64,000 nucleotides of DNA. Source: Pelagomonas calceolata (taxonomy: Eukaryota; Sar; Pelagophyceae; Pelagomonadales; Pelagomonadaceae). Under the pieces are notes generated by a model that saw only the letters and a list, made by a program, of their open reading frames with translations, was not told where the DNA came from and searched no databases. Positions within the stretch are counted from its first letter, which is position 1; every line of letters starts with the position of its first letter. Positions 7,924 to 17,520 of the stretch are shown here, in pieces. Location of the stretch: assembly GCA_918797485.1 (NCBI GenBank), contig CAKKNE010000004.1:3286001-3350000 (forward strand), given 5' to 3'. The position numbers and the translations under genes were made by a program.

Positions 7924-10900
7924 ATGGCGGGCATCTACCAGGACTTCAGCCAGTCGCTGCGGCGCAGCCCGAGCCCACCACCGACGACGTACAACCCCAG
8001 GAACTACGATCCCTCGCCTCCAAAGGTGGTACCGCCTCGGCCGCGGCCGCGCCGCGCGCCGCCGACGCGGGCGCCGCGGCGGTCGCGGTCCAAGAAAAAG
8101 GAGTGGAAGAACGCCTGGACGCAGCGCGCCCTGACGCCGCAGACGCTGTCGCCGCCGCCGCGCGCCGATCGCGCGCCCTCGGCGCGGAGCCCGCCGCCCG
8201 AGCTGCCGCCGGCGCCGGCGCCGCCGGAGTCCGCGCCGCCGCCGCCGCCGCTGTCGATCCGGACCGCGCGCAAGCTGCTCGATGCGATGCGCGCGCGCGG
8301 CGTGGCGGCGCAGGCCGAGACGCGGGCGCCGCGCCTCGGGCCGCTCGACGACTCGTGGTCGCCGCCGTCGCCGCCGGCGCAGCCCGACGTCGCGGTCCGC
8401 GCGGCGCGGGCCGTGCTCCGCGAGCGCCGCGTCGCGCCGGGCGTCGGCGAGTGGCTCGTGCGGCTCCTGCTGCGCGTCGAGGCGGACCCGCAGGAGGGCT
8501 GGAACGCCAAGCTCCGGCGCCTCGACGCCTACCTGCACCCGCCGATCCCCTACGACGCCTCCGCGCCGGAGCGGCCGGCCTCGCCGCCCGTCGTCGAACG
8601 CCCGTTCAGCGCCGCGGCCGTCGACGCGCTCGCCGGGCGCGTCCCGACGCCGACGCCGCTCGACCGGGCCCGCTTCCTGAACGCGACCGCGCAGCCGACG
8701 CCCACGGCGCGCCGGCGCCTGGCCTTCGCGACGACAGCGCCGGCGACCGCGTCGACGCGCTCCACCGCGCCGACCGCGCCGACCGCTCCGACCGCTCCGA
8801 TCGCTCCGACGCCCGGCCGCCCCGCCGTTCAGACGCCCGCCGTTGACGCGCGGTCGTCGCCGGCCGTCGCGCTGCTGCGGGACGAGGCCGAGCGCCTCTT
8901 TCCGACGCCCACCGCGCGGGCGCGCGCGGAGGCGTCCGAGCGCCTGTTTCCGTCGCCCGAGTCCGTGTCCGCGGACGAGCTGCACCGGCTCTTCCGGACG
9001 CCCGAGGCCACGCCGGCGCCGAAGTCGCCCGAGGCGTCGCCGCCGGCCTCGCCGCCGACGCCCGCCGAGACTCGGGCCTTCGAGGCGACGGCGCTCGCGG
9101 TGACGGTCGCGCGCGGCGGCTCGCCCTCGGTCGACGTCGACGGGGGCGACGGCTTCGCCTGGATCGCCGTGCTGCCGCCGGACCCGAAGCCCGTGCCACT
9201 CAAGGCGCCGAGCCCGCGCGCCGCGCCGGAGGTCTACACGCCGCCGCCGCCGCCGGCGATCGTCGTCAAGCCCGGGCCGATCGCTGACGAGGTCGCCTGC
9301 CTCGCGCTCCTCCGCCGCGCGGCCTGCGCGCTGCCCTTTGACCTGCTGCTGCGGTGGCGCGCGCACCTCCGGACGGCCGGGCGGCGGCGCGTCGAGCCAA
9401 AAAGGCGGCGCTCGCTGGGGGACCCGCCACGTAAGGCCTCGACGAGGCCCGCGCGCCGGGCGTCCATCGACTCGACCGTGTCCCAGGTCTCGGCCGTCGA
9501 CGACGCCACGCGCGGCCGAAGCTCCAAGCCGGAGGACGCGCGGACGCCCGCGCTGCGGCGGGCGGCCGCGCGCGTCTTCGACGCCGTGGTGCGCGGGCGG
9601 GCCCACGCGGCCTGGCGCGCGTTCGCGCGGAAATGCCGGCGCCTCGACACGCACGCGGTGCGGCGCGCCAAGGCCCGGGGCCTCGCCCGCTTCGCCTTCT
9701 TCGCCGAGCGGCGCCGGGCCGTCCGCTCCTTAGTGGCGCGGGCCCGCCGGAACGCGCTGTTCCGCGGCGTCCTGCGCTTCGCCCACGTGCGGCGCAAGGC
9801 GCTCGAGGCGCGCGCGATGGACGTGCACGCCCGGACGAACGCGAAACAGCGCGCGCTGCGGCGCTTCGAGGCGTGGCGCGACTGGATGCAAAAGCTCCGC
9901 GCCTGCGACGCGCTCGCGCGCCGGCGCGGCAAGGAACGGGGCCTCGCGCACGCCGCGAAATTCGCGCGGATGCGCGTCTTCAAGCGGCGCCACCGCGCGG
10001 CGGTCGTCCTCCAGTGCGCGCGGCGCTGCTTCGATGCGCGGCGCGCGGCCCGGAACCTCCGCGGCGTCGTCGACGCGCAGCGCCGCGCGCGGGGCAACGC
10101 CGCACGCCGCTTCTTCCGGCGCGCGCGCGCGGCCCGCCGGACGCAAGCCCATTTCCGGGGCTTCCTCGCGCGGCGGCTCTACGCGCATAGGCGCCGACGC
10201 TGCCTCCTCGCCGGGGCCAATTTCCGGCGGAACGTGGCGCGGGCGCGCTTCGTCAAGCTTCGCTGCGCGACTATCCGGCTCGAGGCGGCCGCGCGGCGGC
10301 GGCCCCGGCGCCGCTGGTTCGTCGGCGCGCGCGTGGCGTCGCGCGTCGTCGCGCGGCGCGCGCGGGGCCGCTCGCGGCGGCTCTGGTACCTCGGCGCGCG
10401 GGCGGCGGCCATCGCTCTCGAGGCGCTCGTGCGGGGCGAGATCGCGCGGGCGGCCTACACGCGGCTCTGCGCGTCGATCTGGATTCAGACCTACGTCCGG
10501 GGCTTTGTCGCTCGCGTGCGCTTCGGCGCGCTGCGCACCGTTGCGGTTCGGGCGCAGACGCGCGCCCGCGGGCGGCGGGCGCGACGCCTTTATCACGAGG
10601 CGCTCCGCGCGACCGTCGTGCTGGAGACCTGGGTGCGGCATCAGCTCTGGCGCCTGCTCTTCGGACGGCTCCGGACCGCGGCCTTGCTGGCGCAGCGCCA
10701 CGTGCGCGGCGCGGCGGCGCGAAGAGAGGCGGCGCGGCGGCGGAAGCGCCGCGACGCCGCGACGGCCATTCAGCGTTGCGTGCGCGGCCGGTCGCGGAAT
10801 GTGTGGTTCCGGGGCGCGCGCGCCGCCGCGACCTGTCTGGAGGCGCTCGCGCGCGGTTGGTTCGGGCGGGGGCGGGCGACGCGGCTCCGCGCGGCGATCG

Positions 10901-12150
10901 CCATCGAGGCGGCCGGGCGCCGCTCCATGGTGCGTACCTGGTATCGCGGGACCAAGCGCGCGACGGTGTGCGTCCAGCGCCGCGAGCGCGGCGTCCAGGC
11001 GCGGCGGCGCTACGCGGAGGCCAAGGGCGCGGCGGTAGTGCTCGAAACGACGGCGCGGCGGCACCGCGCCGCGACGTCGTACGGGAGGCTTCGCGTCGGC
11101 GCGGCCGTGGCGCAGACGCGCGCCCGGGCCGCCGCCGCAAAACGAGAAGCGGCGCGGCGGCGGCGCCAGCGCGCCGCGGCGACGCTCGTGCAGACGCACT
11201 GGCGCGCGCGCTCGGGGCGCCAGTGGCTTGACGACATGATGCGCTTAGTCAGGATGGTCCAGGCGGCATACCGCGGCAGCCGGGCGCGGAGGTGGGTGCG
11301 GCGGTACCGCGCCGCCCGCGCGATCCAGGGCCCGTGGCGCGGCGCGGCGATGCGACAGGTCCTCCGGCGCGAAGAGAGGGCGGCAGCAACGCTGGGCCGC
11401 CACGAGCGCGCGCGCCAGTTCAGGCGGGAGGTCCGGCGGGCGGCGAAGCGCTGGCGCTACCGCAACCTCCGGCTCACGCGGCTGCAGGCTCTGGCGCGCG
11501 GCTTCACGCGGAGGTGCCGTATGCGTAACGCCGCCGCCGCGGTGCTGCAACGGTGGGCGCGGTGCTGCGCGGCCTGGCGGCGGTGCGCTTGCTTACGGCT
11601 CGCCGAGGCGGCGACGAGGCGCGCCGCGCTGCTGTTCGGCGCCCGCCTGGCCCTCAAGCGAATGAAGCGCGACGCCGACGAGGCGAACGCGCGGCGCGAG
11701 GCCGAGGCGCGCGCGACGATCGGCAACGTGCGGCTGCACTCGCGCCGGGCGTTGTTAGTTTTGCACGATTTCGCGAAGGCGCGGCAGTGGCGCCGTGCGA
11801 CGGCGGTGCACGGTAGAGCAGTTACGGACGCGCGCTCCCGGCGCCGAGCATTGCGCAAGTGGCGGCGCCGCGTGCGCCAGGCGATCTACGAGCGCATCGA
11901 TCGAGGGGCCACAAAGTTCCTGACGCGGCTCCACGGCGCCGTCTGCGCCCGCAAGGCGTCGCGCCGGGCACGCGCCCACTATCTGGCGTCGCTCGCCTCG
12001 CACGTCTTCCAGTGCTGGTGGTTGAGGACCTTTGGGCTCGCGAACGCCGTGCGCCGCGTGCTGCCGTCGGAGGCCGTGCGGGCGGCGATGGAGCGGGAGG
12101 AGTTTGATGCGTCGCGGTACGATTTGTCGGTTGCGTTCTCGCCACTTTAG
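7924..12150 (+). CDS. Large IQ/Sfi1-like helical repeat protein
   Basis: This is a single 1,408-codon exon. The first 500 residues are Pro/Ala/Arg-rich and disordered, with a short TAP tandem run near residue 285. From about residue 530 to 1330 the protein is an Arg/Ala-rich array of short helices with a roughly 22-30 residue period and IQ-like cores such as AAVVLQCARRCFDARRAARN, RRTQAHFRGFLARRLYAHR and IQGPWRGAAMRQVLRR. Many carry the bulky-hydrophobic-Q-xxx-R spacing of IQ motifs, which bind calmodulin or centrin, and others resemble Sfi1 repeats that bind centrin. There is no motor or kinase domain. A centrosomal, basal-body or spindle scaffold binding centrin or calmodulin is the best inference. 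The ATG at 7924 directly follows a GTG that would also be in frame. Confidence 0.72.
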   Translation: MAGIYQDFSQSLRRSPSPPPTTYNPRNYDPSPPKVVPPRPRPRRAPPTRAPRRSRSKKKEWKNAWTQRALTPQTLSPPPRADRAPSARSPPPELPPAPAPPESAPPPPPLSIRTARKLLDAMRARGVAAQAETRAPRLGPLDDSWSPPSPPAQPDVAVRAARAVLRERRVAPGVGEWLVRLLLRVEADPQEGWNAKLRRLDAYLHPPIPYDASAPERPASPPVVERPFSAAAVDALAGRVPTPTPLDRARFLNATAQPTPTARRRLAFATTAPATASTRSTAPTAPTAPTAPIAPTPGRPAVQTPAVDARSSPAVALLRDEAERLFPTPTARARAEASERLFPSPESVSADELHRLFRTPEATPAPKSPEASPPASPPTPAETRAFEATALAVTVARGGSPSVDVDGGDGFAWIAVLPPDPKPVPLKAPSPRAAPEVYTPPPPPAIVVKPGPIADEVACLALLRRAACALPFDLLLRWRAHLRTAGRRRVEPKRRRSLGDPPRKASTRPARRASIDSTVSQVSAVDDATRGRSSKPEDARTPALRRAAARVFDAVVRGRAHAAWRAFARKCRRLDTHAVRRAKARGLARFAFFAERRRAVRSLVARARRNALFRGVLRFAHVRRKALEARAMDVHARTNAKQRALRRFEAWRDWMQKLRACDALARRRGKERGLAHAAKFARMRVFKRRHRAAVVLQCARRCFDARRAARNLRGVVDAQRRARGNAARRFFRRARAARRTQAHFRGFLARRLYAHRRRRCLLAGANFRRNVARARFVKLRCATIRLEAAARRRPRRRWFVGARVASRVVARRARGRSRRLWYLGARAAAIALEALVRGEIARAAYTRLCASIWIQTYVRGFVARVRFGALRTVAVRAQTRARGRRARRLYHEALRATVVLETWVRHQLWRLLFGRLRTAALLAQRHVRGAAARREAARRRKRRDAATAIQRCVRGRSRNVWFRGARAAATCLEALARGWFGRGRATRLRAAIAIEAAGRRSMVRTWYRGTKRATVCVQRRERGVQARRRYAEAKGAAVVLETTARRHRAATSYGRLRVGAAVAQTRARAAAAKREAARRRRQRAAATLVQTHWRARSGRQWLDDMMRLVRMVQAAYRGSRARRWVRRYRAARAIQGPWRGAAMRQVLRREERAAATLGRHERARQFRREVRRAAKRWRYRNLRLTRLQALARGFTRRCRMRNAAAAVLQRWARCCAAWRRCACLRLAEAATRRAALLFGARLALKRMKRDADEANARREAEARATIGNVRLHSRRALLVLHDFAKARQWRRATAVHGRAVTDARSRRRALRKWRRRVRQAIYERIDRGATKFLTRLHGAVCARKASRRARAHYLASLASHVFQCWWLRTFGLANAVRRVLPSEAVRAAMEREEFDASRYDLSVAFSPL

Positions 12151-12429
12151 TGTTCTAAGTTTTCTTGAAAAGTGTTTATGCTTACTGGTAACTATCCGAA
12201 GGCGTTTGCCGGCTGCAATGATGCAAGAGCAGCGAATACACAACTCATCGGAGCTAACGTAATCGACATACTAGCAAATTCAAAAGATACGCCTCGATAG
12301 CGTCAAAAGAATGACCCAAATTCAGAATACATCCTGATCGTTCGCCGAGACGAAATATTTCAGAGTAGCGGCCCGGGAACATACCCTCGCGCCTCCCGGA
12401 AGGCACCGCCCGCGACATTCGCGAATGAG

Positions 12430-13330
12430 TCTTCCGGCTTGTCAAAATACACCAGCGATTGATGCCGCCTTTTACTATCCAATTGGTACATTATATCAAC
12501 TCCAGCCCGGTTTTCATCCACAATCGACGGAACCGGAGCCGACGGCCCGCGCTCGGAGGGCGGGAGAAGGATTCTATTAGACAACTCCCGAGTTTATGTT
12601 CGTTTCCTTCCGTTTGTTAGTGGTAGATTCCATCTAGCCCGCATCAGCGACCACTGAGCTATTTTAGATATTCCATTAGAGCCTCGGGATTCGACGACTT
12701 CGGTACCTCGCGTTTATACATAGAGTGGCCCAGAACCCAAATCCGCGAGTATCAGCGACGATACTATCCAGATGGACCATAACGCCGTTGTTCTATTCAC
12801 AATCGACCCACTTTCCCGTTCTCCGCGGACGACGGTACGTTGACGGAGCACCAGAAAGGCCCCAGACCGGTGGGTTGTAAAATAAAATTGCGTTTCAGCC
12901 GCTTCGGGTGTGGTACGGGCCAGATAACCGGCTTGATTGTGTACTACATTGCTCCAAGACCCAAAGATGCTCGGCGCGGGTCGTCGGTCTCGGGACCACA
13001 ACATCACGTCAATTCGAGCTAAATACATGGACCTGCGACCATCAGCCCGTGTACCATCACCATGGACCATGACGCGATCATTTATTCCATGATCGACCGA
13101 CTTACGCGAGGTCCAGATCAAGATGTTCACGTCCCAAGCGTGGGCAGCCCAAAGTACCCTTGTCGGCGTGTAGATGGCATATACTTGTAATTGACTATCG
13201 GTGGGGTAGTATGGGGTCCGACGAGACCGCTATTACGATTCCTGGGGGGCCTCGGGTAATTGACGTTTTTGTCGGGAACGGGGCGCCATCGGGCCCAAAT
13301 TATTTACTTTTTTCGGGGGCAGATCTGCTC
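12430..13330. repeat. Degenerate tandem repeat, period about 285 bp, three copies
   Basis: Anchors recur at near-regular spacing: ACAATCGAC at about 12521, ACAATCGACC at 12801 and TGATCGACCG at about 13090, each preceded by a CCATAACGC/CCATGACGC-like segment in copies 2 and 3. A second anchor set, CGTTTC...GTGGTA, occurs near 12600 and 12891, with a fainter third match near 13185. The copies are strongly diverged, so this looks like an old satellite-like array. Exact borders are uncertain. Confidence 0.5.
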
Positions 13331-13733
13331 CTGGAGGCCTCTCGGGGCAGGTCTGGTAGTGGGTAAGCGCCTGTGCCGCACACGCCATCGATGCGGCAGT
13401 CTAGTGCTCTCGGAGAGCCCTGAAAGCAAACCATGGCCTATTGCTGCTAAAGTGGCGTGGGCTACTGAGAGAAACCGGCCAAAAATGCTTGAAGCGCCGG
13501 CGCATGCGGTGTAGGCGCTGGCACGTGTAAAGTACCGACCCTAGGCGACCCCAGGGACACCTCTTCGGCGGGGATTGACAGGATTAAACCGGCGCGGCCG
13601 CCATGGACCGTAGGGCGCCCTCGGCCGCGAATTAAAAGATTTCCTTTTTCGCCCCCCGGTACGTGTCCCATTGGTCTCTTTGGACCATTAGCTAACTGAA
13701 AGGTACTCAAACAGCTGCATGGCGAATTGGTTT

Positions 13734-13757
13734 GCTAGTGTCTTACATGCCGCTAGC
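13734..13757 (+). repeat. Dispersed promoter-side palindrome, copy 3
   Basis: A complete 24-bp copy: GCTAGTGT, then CTTACATG, then CCGCTAGC. It lies 58 bp before the ATG at 13815. That argues against the upstream in-frame ATG at 13719, whose coding region would have to include this repeat. Confidence 0.85.
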
Positions 13758-13814
13758 TGGTCGAGTTACCCAAAAGCAAGCAGTCCTCGCCTGCGTTTGC
13801 ACGCGGGCACAAAT

Positions 13815-14621
13815 ATGAGGCAAGCGACGTGGGCCCTCGTGCTGGCATGCTTGTTCGCTGAGGCACTAGCCAAGTGCACGCCTCTGCGCGCACGCAGCCT
13901 CGCTGCTGCAGCAGGCCTCCGCGGCGGCGTCGAGCCCGAGCCCGTGGTCAATTCGACGACGCCTAAGAAAAAGAAGAAATCGAAGAAAAAGAAATCGAAG
14001 AGCAAGGCGTCGGCTGCAAGCGCGCCCGCCGCAAGCGCACCCGCCGCCCCGAAAAAGCCCGCCGGCCGCAAGCTCGGCGCGCCGCCCGCGCCGCCGACGA
14101 CGGGGCGTGCCGCGGCGGCGGCGACCGCTGCGCCCGCCGCGCCGGCCGCACCGGCCGCGGCACCACCAGCTGCTGCACCACCGGCCGCGCCGGCTGCGCC
14201 GGTACCGACAGCGCCGCCAGCAGCCGCCGCACCACCACCAGCCGCCGCGGCACCGCCCACGCCTCCGGCGCCGCCGATGACCGCCGCCGCCGCGGGCGAC
14301 GCGGCCGCGGCCGCGGCTGCTGCGGCCGCGGGCCCGCCCGCGCGGACGCCCGGCAGCCTCGCCCGGCGGGCCGCCGGGAAGACCTTCAAGGGCAGCCTGA
14401 TGACGGCGGCGGCCTTCGCCGGCGCGGCGGCGACGACCGCGATGCCGGTCCCGAACACGATCTGCATCGGCGCGACGCTCGGCTGCGCGCTGCGGACCTT
14501 CGTCGCGTTCTACTCGACGATCGCGTTCATGGTCGTCGGGCGCGGCAAGCGGCGGGCCGCGGCGGCCGCCTCGAAGAACGCTCAGTTGGCGGCCCAGGCG
14601 GCGGCGCAGGCGGCGCGCTAG
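13815..14621 (+). CDS. Ala/Pro-rich secretory-pathway protein with C-terminal membrane segments
   Basis: The 268-residue protein starts MRQATWALVLACLFAEALA, a good signal peptide with likely cleavage before KCTPLRA. A Lys-rich block (PKKKKKSKKKKSKSK) and a long low-complexity Ala/Pro region fill residues 48-185. Residues about 195-245 carry two hydrophobic segments: LMTAAAFAGAAATTAMPV, and ICIGATLGCALRTF followed by AFYSTIAFMVVG. A basic Ala-rich tail follows. A longer frame from 13719 exists, but its extra part overlaps a dispersed repeat, so I reject it. The family is unknown. The leader followed by LRGG could also serve plastid targeting through the secretory route, but no clear FxP motif is seen. 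Confidence 0.65.
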   Translation: MRQATWALVLACLFAEALAKCTPLRARSLAAAAGLRGGVEPEPVVNSTTPKKKKKSKKKKSKSKASAASAPAASAPAAPKKPAGRKLGAPPAPPTTGRAAAAATAAPAAPAAPAAAPPAAAPPAAPAAPVPTAPPAAAAPPPAAAAPPTPPAPPMTAAAAGDAAAAAAAAAAGPPARTPGSLARRAAGKTFKGSLMTAAAFAGAAATTAMPVPNTICIGATLGCALRTFVAFYSTIAFMVVGRGKRRAAAAASKNAQLAAQAAAQAAR

Positions 14622-14937
14622 CGTTCTCTATACTATCCTATTATTAGTCTTGGTGGTCCTCTGAGGCCCCCGCACGTTGGCATCGAACTCGTGTGTCATT
14701 TTGAGCGTCCTTAAACGCGTGCACCGCGGCTCCCCGACGAAACCAGCGCTGCAGGGCAACAACTGTTCCGAATCTAGCGGCCGGAAGATTGTCCGGGCAC
14801 GAATCGGCGCCCGCTTGGTCCCGTGCACCAACTCCAAGTGGAGCACTGCAAAGTGCAAACTCCGCGCGAGGGGACGCCCCCGACCGAAGTTGGCTGGACG
14901 GCAAGAACGATAAAAGACGACAGCAACCACAGAAGAG
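14622..14937. other. Intergenic region
   Basis: Short gap between two co-oriented genes. I see no RNA gene, repeat or conserved short frame. Confidence 0.5.
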
Positions 14938-15891
14938 ATGGAACACCTCAACAACCTCTTCCAGGCCGCCGCCGCCGGGGCCGGCGCCGGGGCCGACGGC
15001 GGCGGCGCCGGTGCCGGGGCCGACGACACCGGCAACAACAATAACAGCAATAACAGCAACAACACCCCCAACAATAACGCAAACAACGGCAACGCCGCGC
15101 CGCCGCGGCCGCCGCGCTCGGACTTCGCGCGCGAGGCCTACGCCGCCGCGTTCCAGCACGAGATGATGAACGCGTTCGGCCTCGGCGAGCAGTTCGTCGC
15201 GAGCCGCGTCGCGGCCACGTCCCGCGAGGCCGCCCCGGAGCAGCGGACGGGCCCGCCGCCCATGGACGAGGCCGCGCTCCGCGACCTGCCCGTCGTCCGG
15301 GCCACCGAGGAGGACCTCGCCAAGGACGGCAACCGCGAGTGCTGCGTCTGCTTGGAGGCCCAGGAGGTCGGCGACCGGGCCACGAAGCTCCCCTGCGGCC
15401 ACCTCTTCCACACGGAATGCGTCGTCCAGTGGCTCCGCAAGCACGGCACGTGCCCGAGCTGCCGCTACGAGCTCGCGTCGTCGGACGCGGCCTTCGAGGC
15501 GTCGCGGCGCGAGCGCATGGCGCGGCGCGTGCCGCGGTACCGCCGGCGCGAGCTGAATCGATTACCTGTGCGCGAGCTGCGCGCGCTCGCGGCGCGCGGC
15601 GACCGCGTCTTCGCGGGCCTCACCGAGAAGGCGGATCTGGTGAAGGCCCTTATTGATGCTAACCTCGTCCAGATCATCCCGGAGGAGGTGCGGCAGCTCG
15701 ACGCGACGCGCGCGGCCGTCGCGGCCTGGTCGATCCGCCAGCTCAAGCAGCTCATGGCGGACGTCGGCGTCGACTCGACGCGCTGCGTCGACAAGCGCGA
15801 CCTCGTGGACGCGATCGCGGCGTCCGGCCTGGTGGCGTTCGCGGCCGACGACGACGACGCGACGGCGCCGGCGGACGAGGGAGTAAGTTAA
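14938..15891 (+). CDS. RING-H2 E3 ubiquitin ligase with SAP-like C-terminus
   Basis: The protein has 317 residues. The N-terminal 65 residues are low complexity (Gly/Ala/Asp, then an Asn-rich run). A RING-H2 finger spans about 136-180 with CCVCLEAQEVGDRATKLPCG, HLFHTECVVQWLRKH, then CPSC. The C3H2C3 ligand pattern is complete, so E2 binding and ubiquitin transfer are expected. Two helical SAP-like modules follow: LPVRELRALAARGDRVFAGL...KADLVKALIDANLV and SIRQLKQLMADVGVDSTRC...KRDLVDAIAASGLV. SAP motifs usually bind DNA or mediate nuclear interactions; here they may place substrates. RING placement after a disordered N-terminus resembles RNF126/RNF115-like ligases, but the C-terminus differs. 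Confidence 0.85.
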   Translation: MEHLNNLFQAAAAGAGAGADGGGAGAGADDTGNNNNSNNSNNTPNNNANNGNAAPPRPPRSDFAREAYAAAFQHEMMNAFGLGEQFVASRVAATSREAAPEQRTGPPPMDEAALRDLPVVRATEEDLAKDGNRECCVCLEAQEVGDRATKLPCGHLFHTECVVQWLRKHGTCPSCRYELASSDAAFEASRRERMARRVPRYRRRELNRLPVRELRALAARGDRVFAGLTEKADLVKALIDANLVQIIPEEVRQLDATRAAVAAWSIRQLKQLMADVGVDSTRCVDKRDLVDAIAASGLVAFAADDDDATAPADEGVS

Positions 15892-16070
15892 AGAAAGACA
15901 CGACGTCGCGAGTCGCATGAGCTGGTCGCATGAACATTATCCGCTGATAGTGGCGTCCGTTGTTTTCAGGCTTTGCGAAGGCAGCAGCCAGCACACCGTA
16001 AGCGGCAGTGGTGCGGCGACGGTGGGGCAGCATGCGGTGAACGGTGGGCAAGCACCATTCCTGAAGCCAT

Positions 16071-16688
16071 ATGGAGCGCCCGGCGCGGCCGCGCCGCCGC
16101 CTCCGGCGCCGCCGCGGCGCGGAGGCCGGCAACAAGGAGAATCAGATCCCGGCGGCGGTGCTCGCGACGTGCGCGCCGCCGTTGCGCCTCGCGGTCGAGC
16201 GCCTGAGCGGCGCCCATGGCGGCGCCAAGCCGCGCTGGATGAACCTCGACAGCCAGGTCAATAGCCTGGAGGCCGTCGCAATACTCCACGCGGCGTGCAA
16301 GGCCCAGGCGACGCCGTCGCTCGTGACGCTGTCGCTGCGCTACTGCGCGCTGCCAGCTGCTGGCGCGGATGGACAAGACGGCGCAGATGGACAAGATGGT
16401 GGGGGCGGATCCGATGACGCGTTGGATGCGCTCGTCGAACTCGTCAAGGCAAACGTGAATCTCGAGACGCTCTACCTCCAGGGAACCGTGCACGAGGCCT
16501 GGAAGGACGCGCTCACAGAGGCCTGGCACGCGCGGGGCGCCTTGCACCGCATCAGCAACGACGGGCAGACGTTCTTCCGCAAGGTCGACCTCGCCTACCT
16601 CCGGGACCGCGCGAGTCACGTGCCCGCCAAATTTATCCGGGCCAAGAAGTCGAAGAAGGCCCCGAAGAAGGGCAAGAAGAAGAAGTAA
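16071..16688 (+). CDS. Small leucine-rich-repeat-like protein
   Basis: This 205-residue protein has an ATG just after an in-frame stop at 16062, so the start is well supported. Residues 45-140 resemble ribonuclease-inhibitor type leucine-rich repeats: LVTLSLRYCAL and LVELVKANVNLETLYLQGT, separated by a Gly/Asp/Gln insert (two copies of ADGQDG). The C-terminus is strongly basic (KKSKKAPKKGKKKK) and may bind nucleic acid or act as a nuclear signal. Only about two repeats are visible, so this may be a fragment or a divergent family member. Its stop is 7 bp from that of the convergent phosphatase gene. Function unknown. Confidence 0.6.
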   Translation: MERPARPRRRLRRRRGAEAGNKENQIPAAVLATCAPPLRLAVERLSGAHGGAKPRWMNLDSQVNSLEAVAILHAACKAQATPSLVTLSLRYCALPAAGADGQDGADGQDGGGGSDDALDALVELVKANVNLETLYLQGTVHEAWKDALTEAWHARGALHRISNDGQTFFRKVDLAYLRDRASHVPAKFIRAKKSKKAPKKGKKKK

Positions 16689-16695
16689 GACTGTG

Positions 16696-17520
16696 CTAGT
16701 TAGCCGCCGCGCGCAGCGCCCGCGCGAGTTCCGCGCCGTCCTCCCAGTAGGCCACGCGCGCGTCGAGGACCTTCGCGTCGTCCTTCATGGCCTCGAGCTT
16801 CTTCGCGAGCGGGAAGCCGCTCCGCGCGCAGACCGTATCAGAGGCGCGCAGCCGCAGGCAGGGGCAGAAGTCCCCGGACCCGTCGCCGACGTAGACGACC
16901 CTGCGCGGCCGCAGCTCGGCGCGCCACTGGTCGAGCACGGCGCCCTTGCAGAGGTTCTCGGGGCACCGCGGGCAGCCGTGCGGCCGGTCGCGCGGCTGGT
17001 ACGGCGCGACCCGCAGGATGTCGTCGTTGTGCGTCTCGTGGTCGTCGTGGTCCTCGCGCGCGTAGGGCTCCCACTCCCCAAGATTCGTGGCCACGGCCGA
17101 GAAGTGGCGCTGTAAACACGCGGCCCGCAGGACCTCATCAATAAAAACGGAGTTCGCGTCCGACAGGATGCGCTGCTCGCAGCCCCTCCCTGCAAGCTCC
17201 CGGACGACCTGGACGACCTCGACAAACACCGGGATGCCCTCGAGGCAGTGCTCGATCTGCCTCCGGGAAACCATGTGCTCCTCGCCGAGCTTTGTGAGTA
17301 AATGGTCCATGAGCGCCGTCCACTTGCCCTTGCCGAAGATGGCCGGCCGCTCCGCCTGCAATTGCTTCATCTCGTCCGTTAAAGCAGGCGCGAGCTCGCG
17401 CAGCACGAACGTGTCCGAGTTCTCGTTCACGAGGGACCAGTCGAAGTCCCACACCACCAAGACGTTGCCCTCGCCTTTGTCGGCGGCGAGCGACGCGCCT
17501 GCGCAGCGGCTCAGCCACAT
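16696..17520 (-). CDS. PHOSPHO1/2-type HAD phosphatase
   Basis: The protein has 274 residues from the ATG at 17520. HAD motif I is VVWDFDWSLVNENSDTF (DxD at about 27-29), followed by the cap region. The C-terminal motif VVYVGDGSGDFCPCLRL (about 215-231) is the magnesium-binding acidic motif of this family. CPRCPENLCKG, just upstream, is a typical PHOSPHO-family element. Members hydrolyse phosphoethanolamine and phosphocholine (PHOSPHO1) or pyridoxal 5'-phosphate (PHOSPHO2); the sequence does not tell which. No signal peptide is seen, so it should be cytosolic. The motifs are intact. The gene converges with the LRR-like gene. Confidence 0.88.
   Translation of the reverse strand: MWLSRCAGASLAADKGEGNVLVVWDFDWSLVNENSDTFVLRELAPALTDEMKQLQAERPAIFGKGKWTALMDHLLTKLGEEHMVSRRQIEHCLEGIPVFVEVVQVVRELAGRGCEQRILSDANSVFIDEVLRAACLQRHFSAVATNLGEWEPYAREDHDDHETHNDDILRVAPYQPRDRPHGCPRCPENLCKGAVLDQWRAELRPRRVVYVGDGSGDFCPCLRLRASDTVCARSGFPLAKKLEAMKDDAKVLDARVAYWEDGAELARALRAAAN

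Larger units (their letters stand above)
12151..13814. other. Low-GC intergenic island without supported genes
   Basis: Around 12240-13700 the sequence drops to roughly half GC by eye, against well over 60% in neighbours. Only short open frames occur. The island holds a degenerate tandem repeat described separately and ends at the palindromic repeat at 13734-13757. I see no gene in it. Confidence 0.7.

Noticed and set aside
7846-9654. A 602-codon reverse frame under the IQ-repeat gene
   Set aside because: Composition is Arg/Gly/Pro shadow with no domain; the forward frame is continuous for 1,408 codons.
9730-11199. A 489-codon reverse frame in the same gene
   Set aside because: Antisense shadow of the repetitive Arg/Ala codons.
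12360-13366. Short frames in the low-GC island
   Set aside because: They follow the tandem repeat units and differ between copies; no domain and no good starts.
13719-13814. Upstream in-frame ATG for the Ala/Pro-rich secretory protein
   Set aside because: The extension overlaps a dispersed palindrome found only in intergenic DNA, and the signal peptide starts at 13815.
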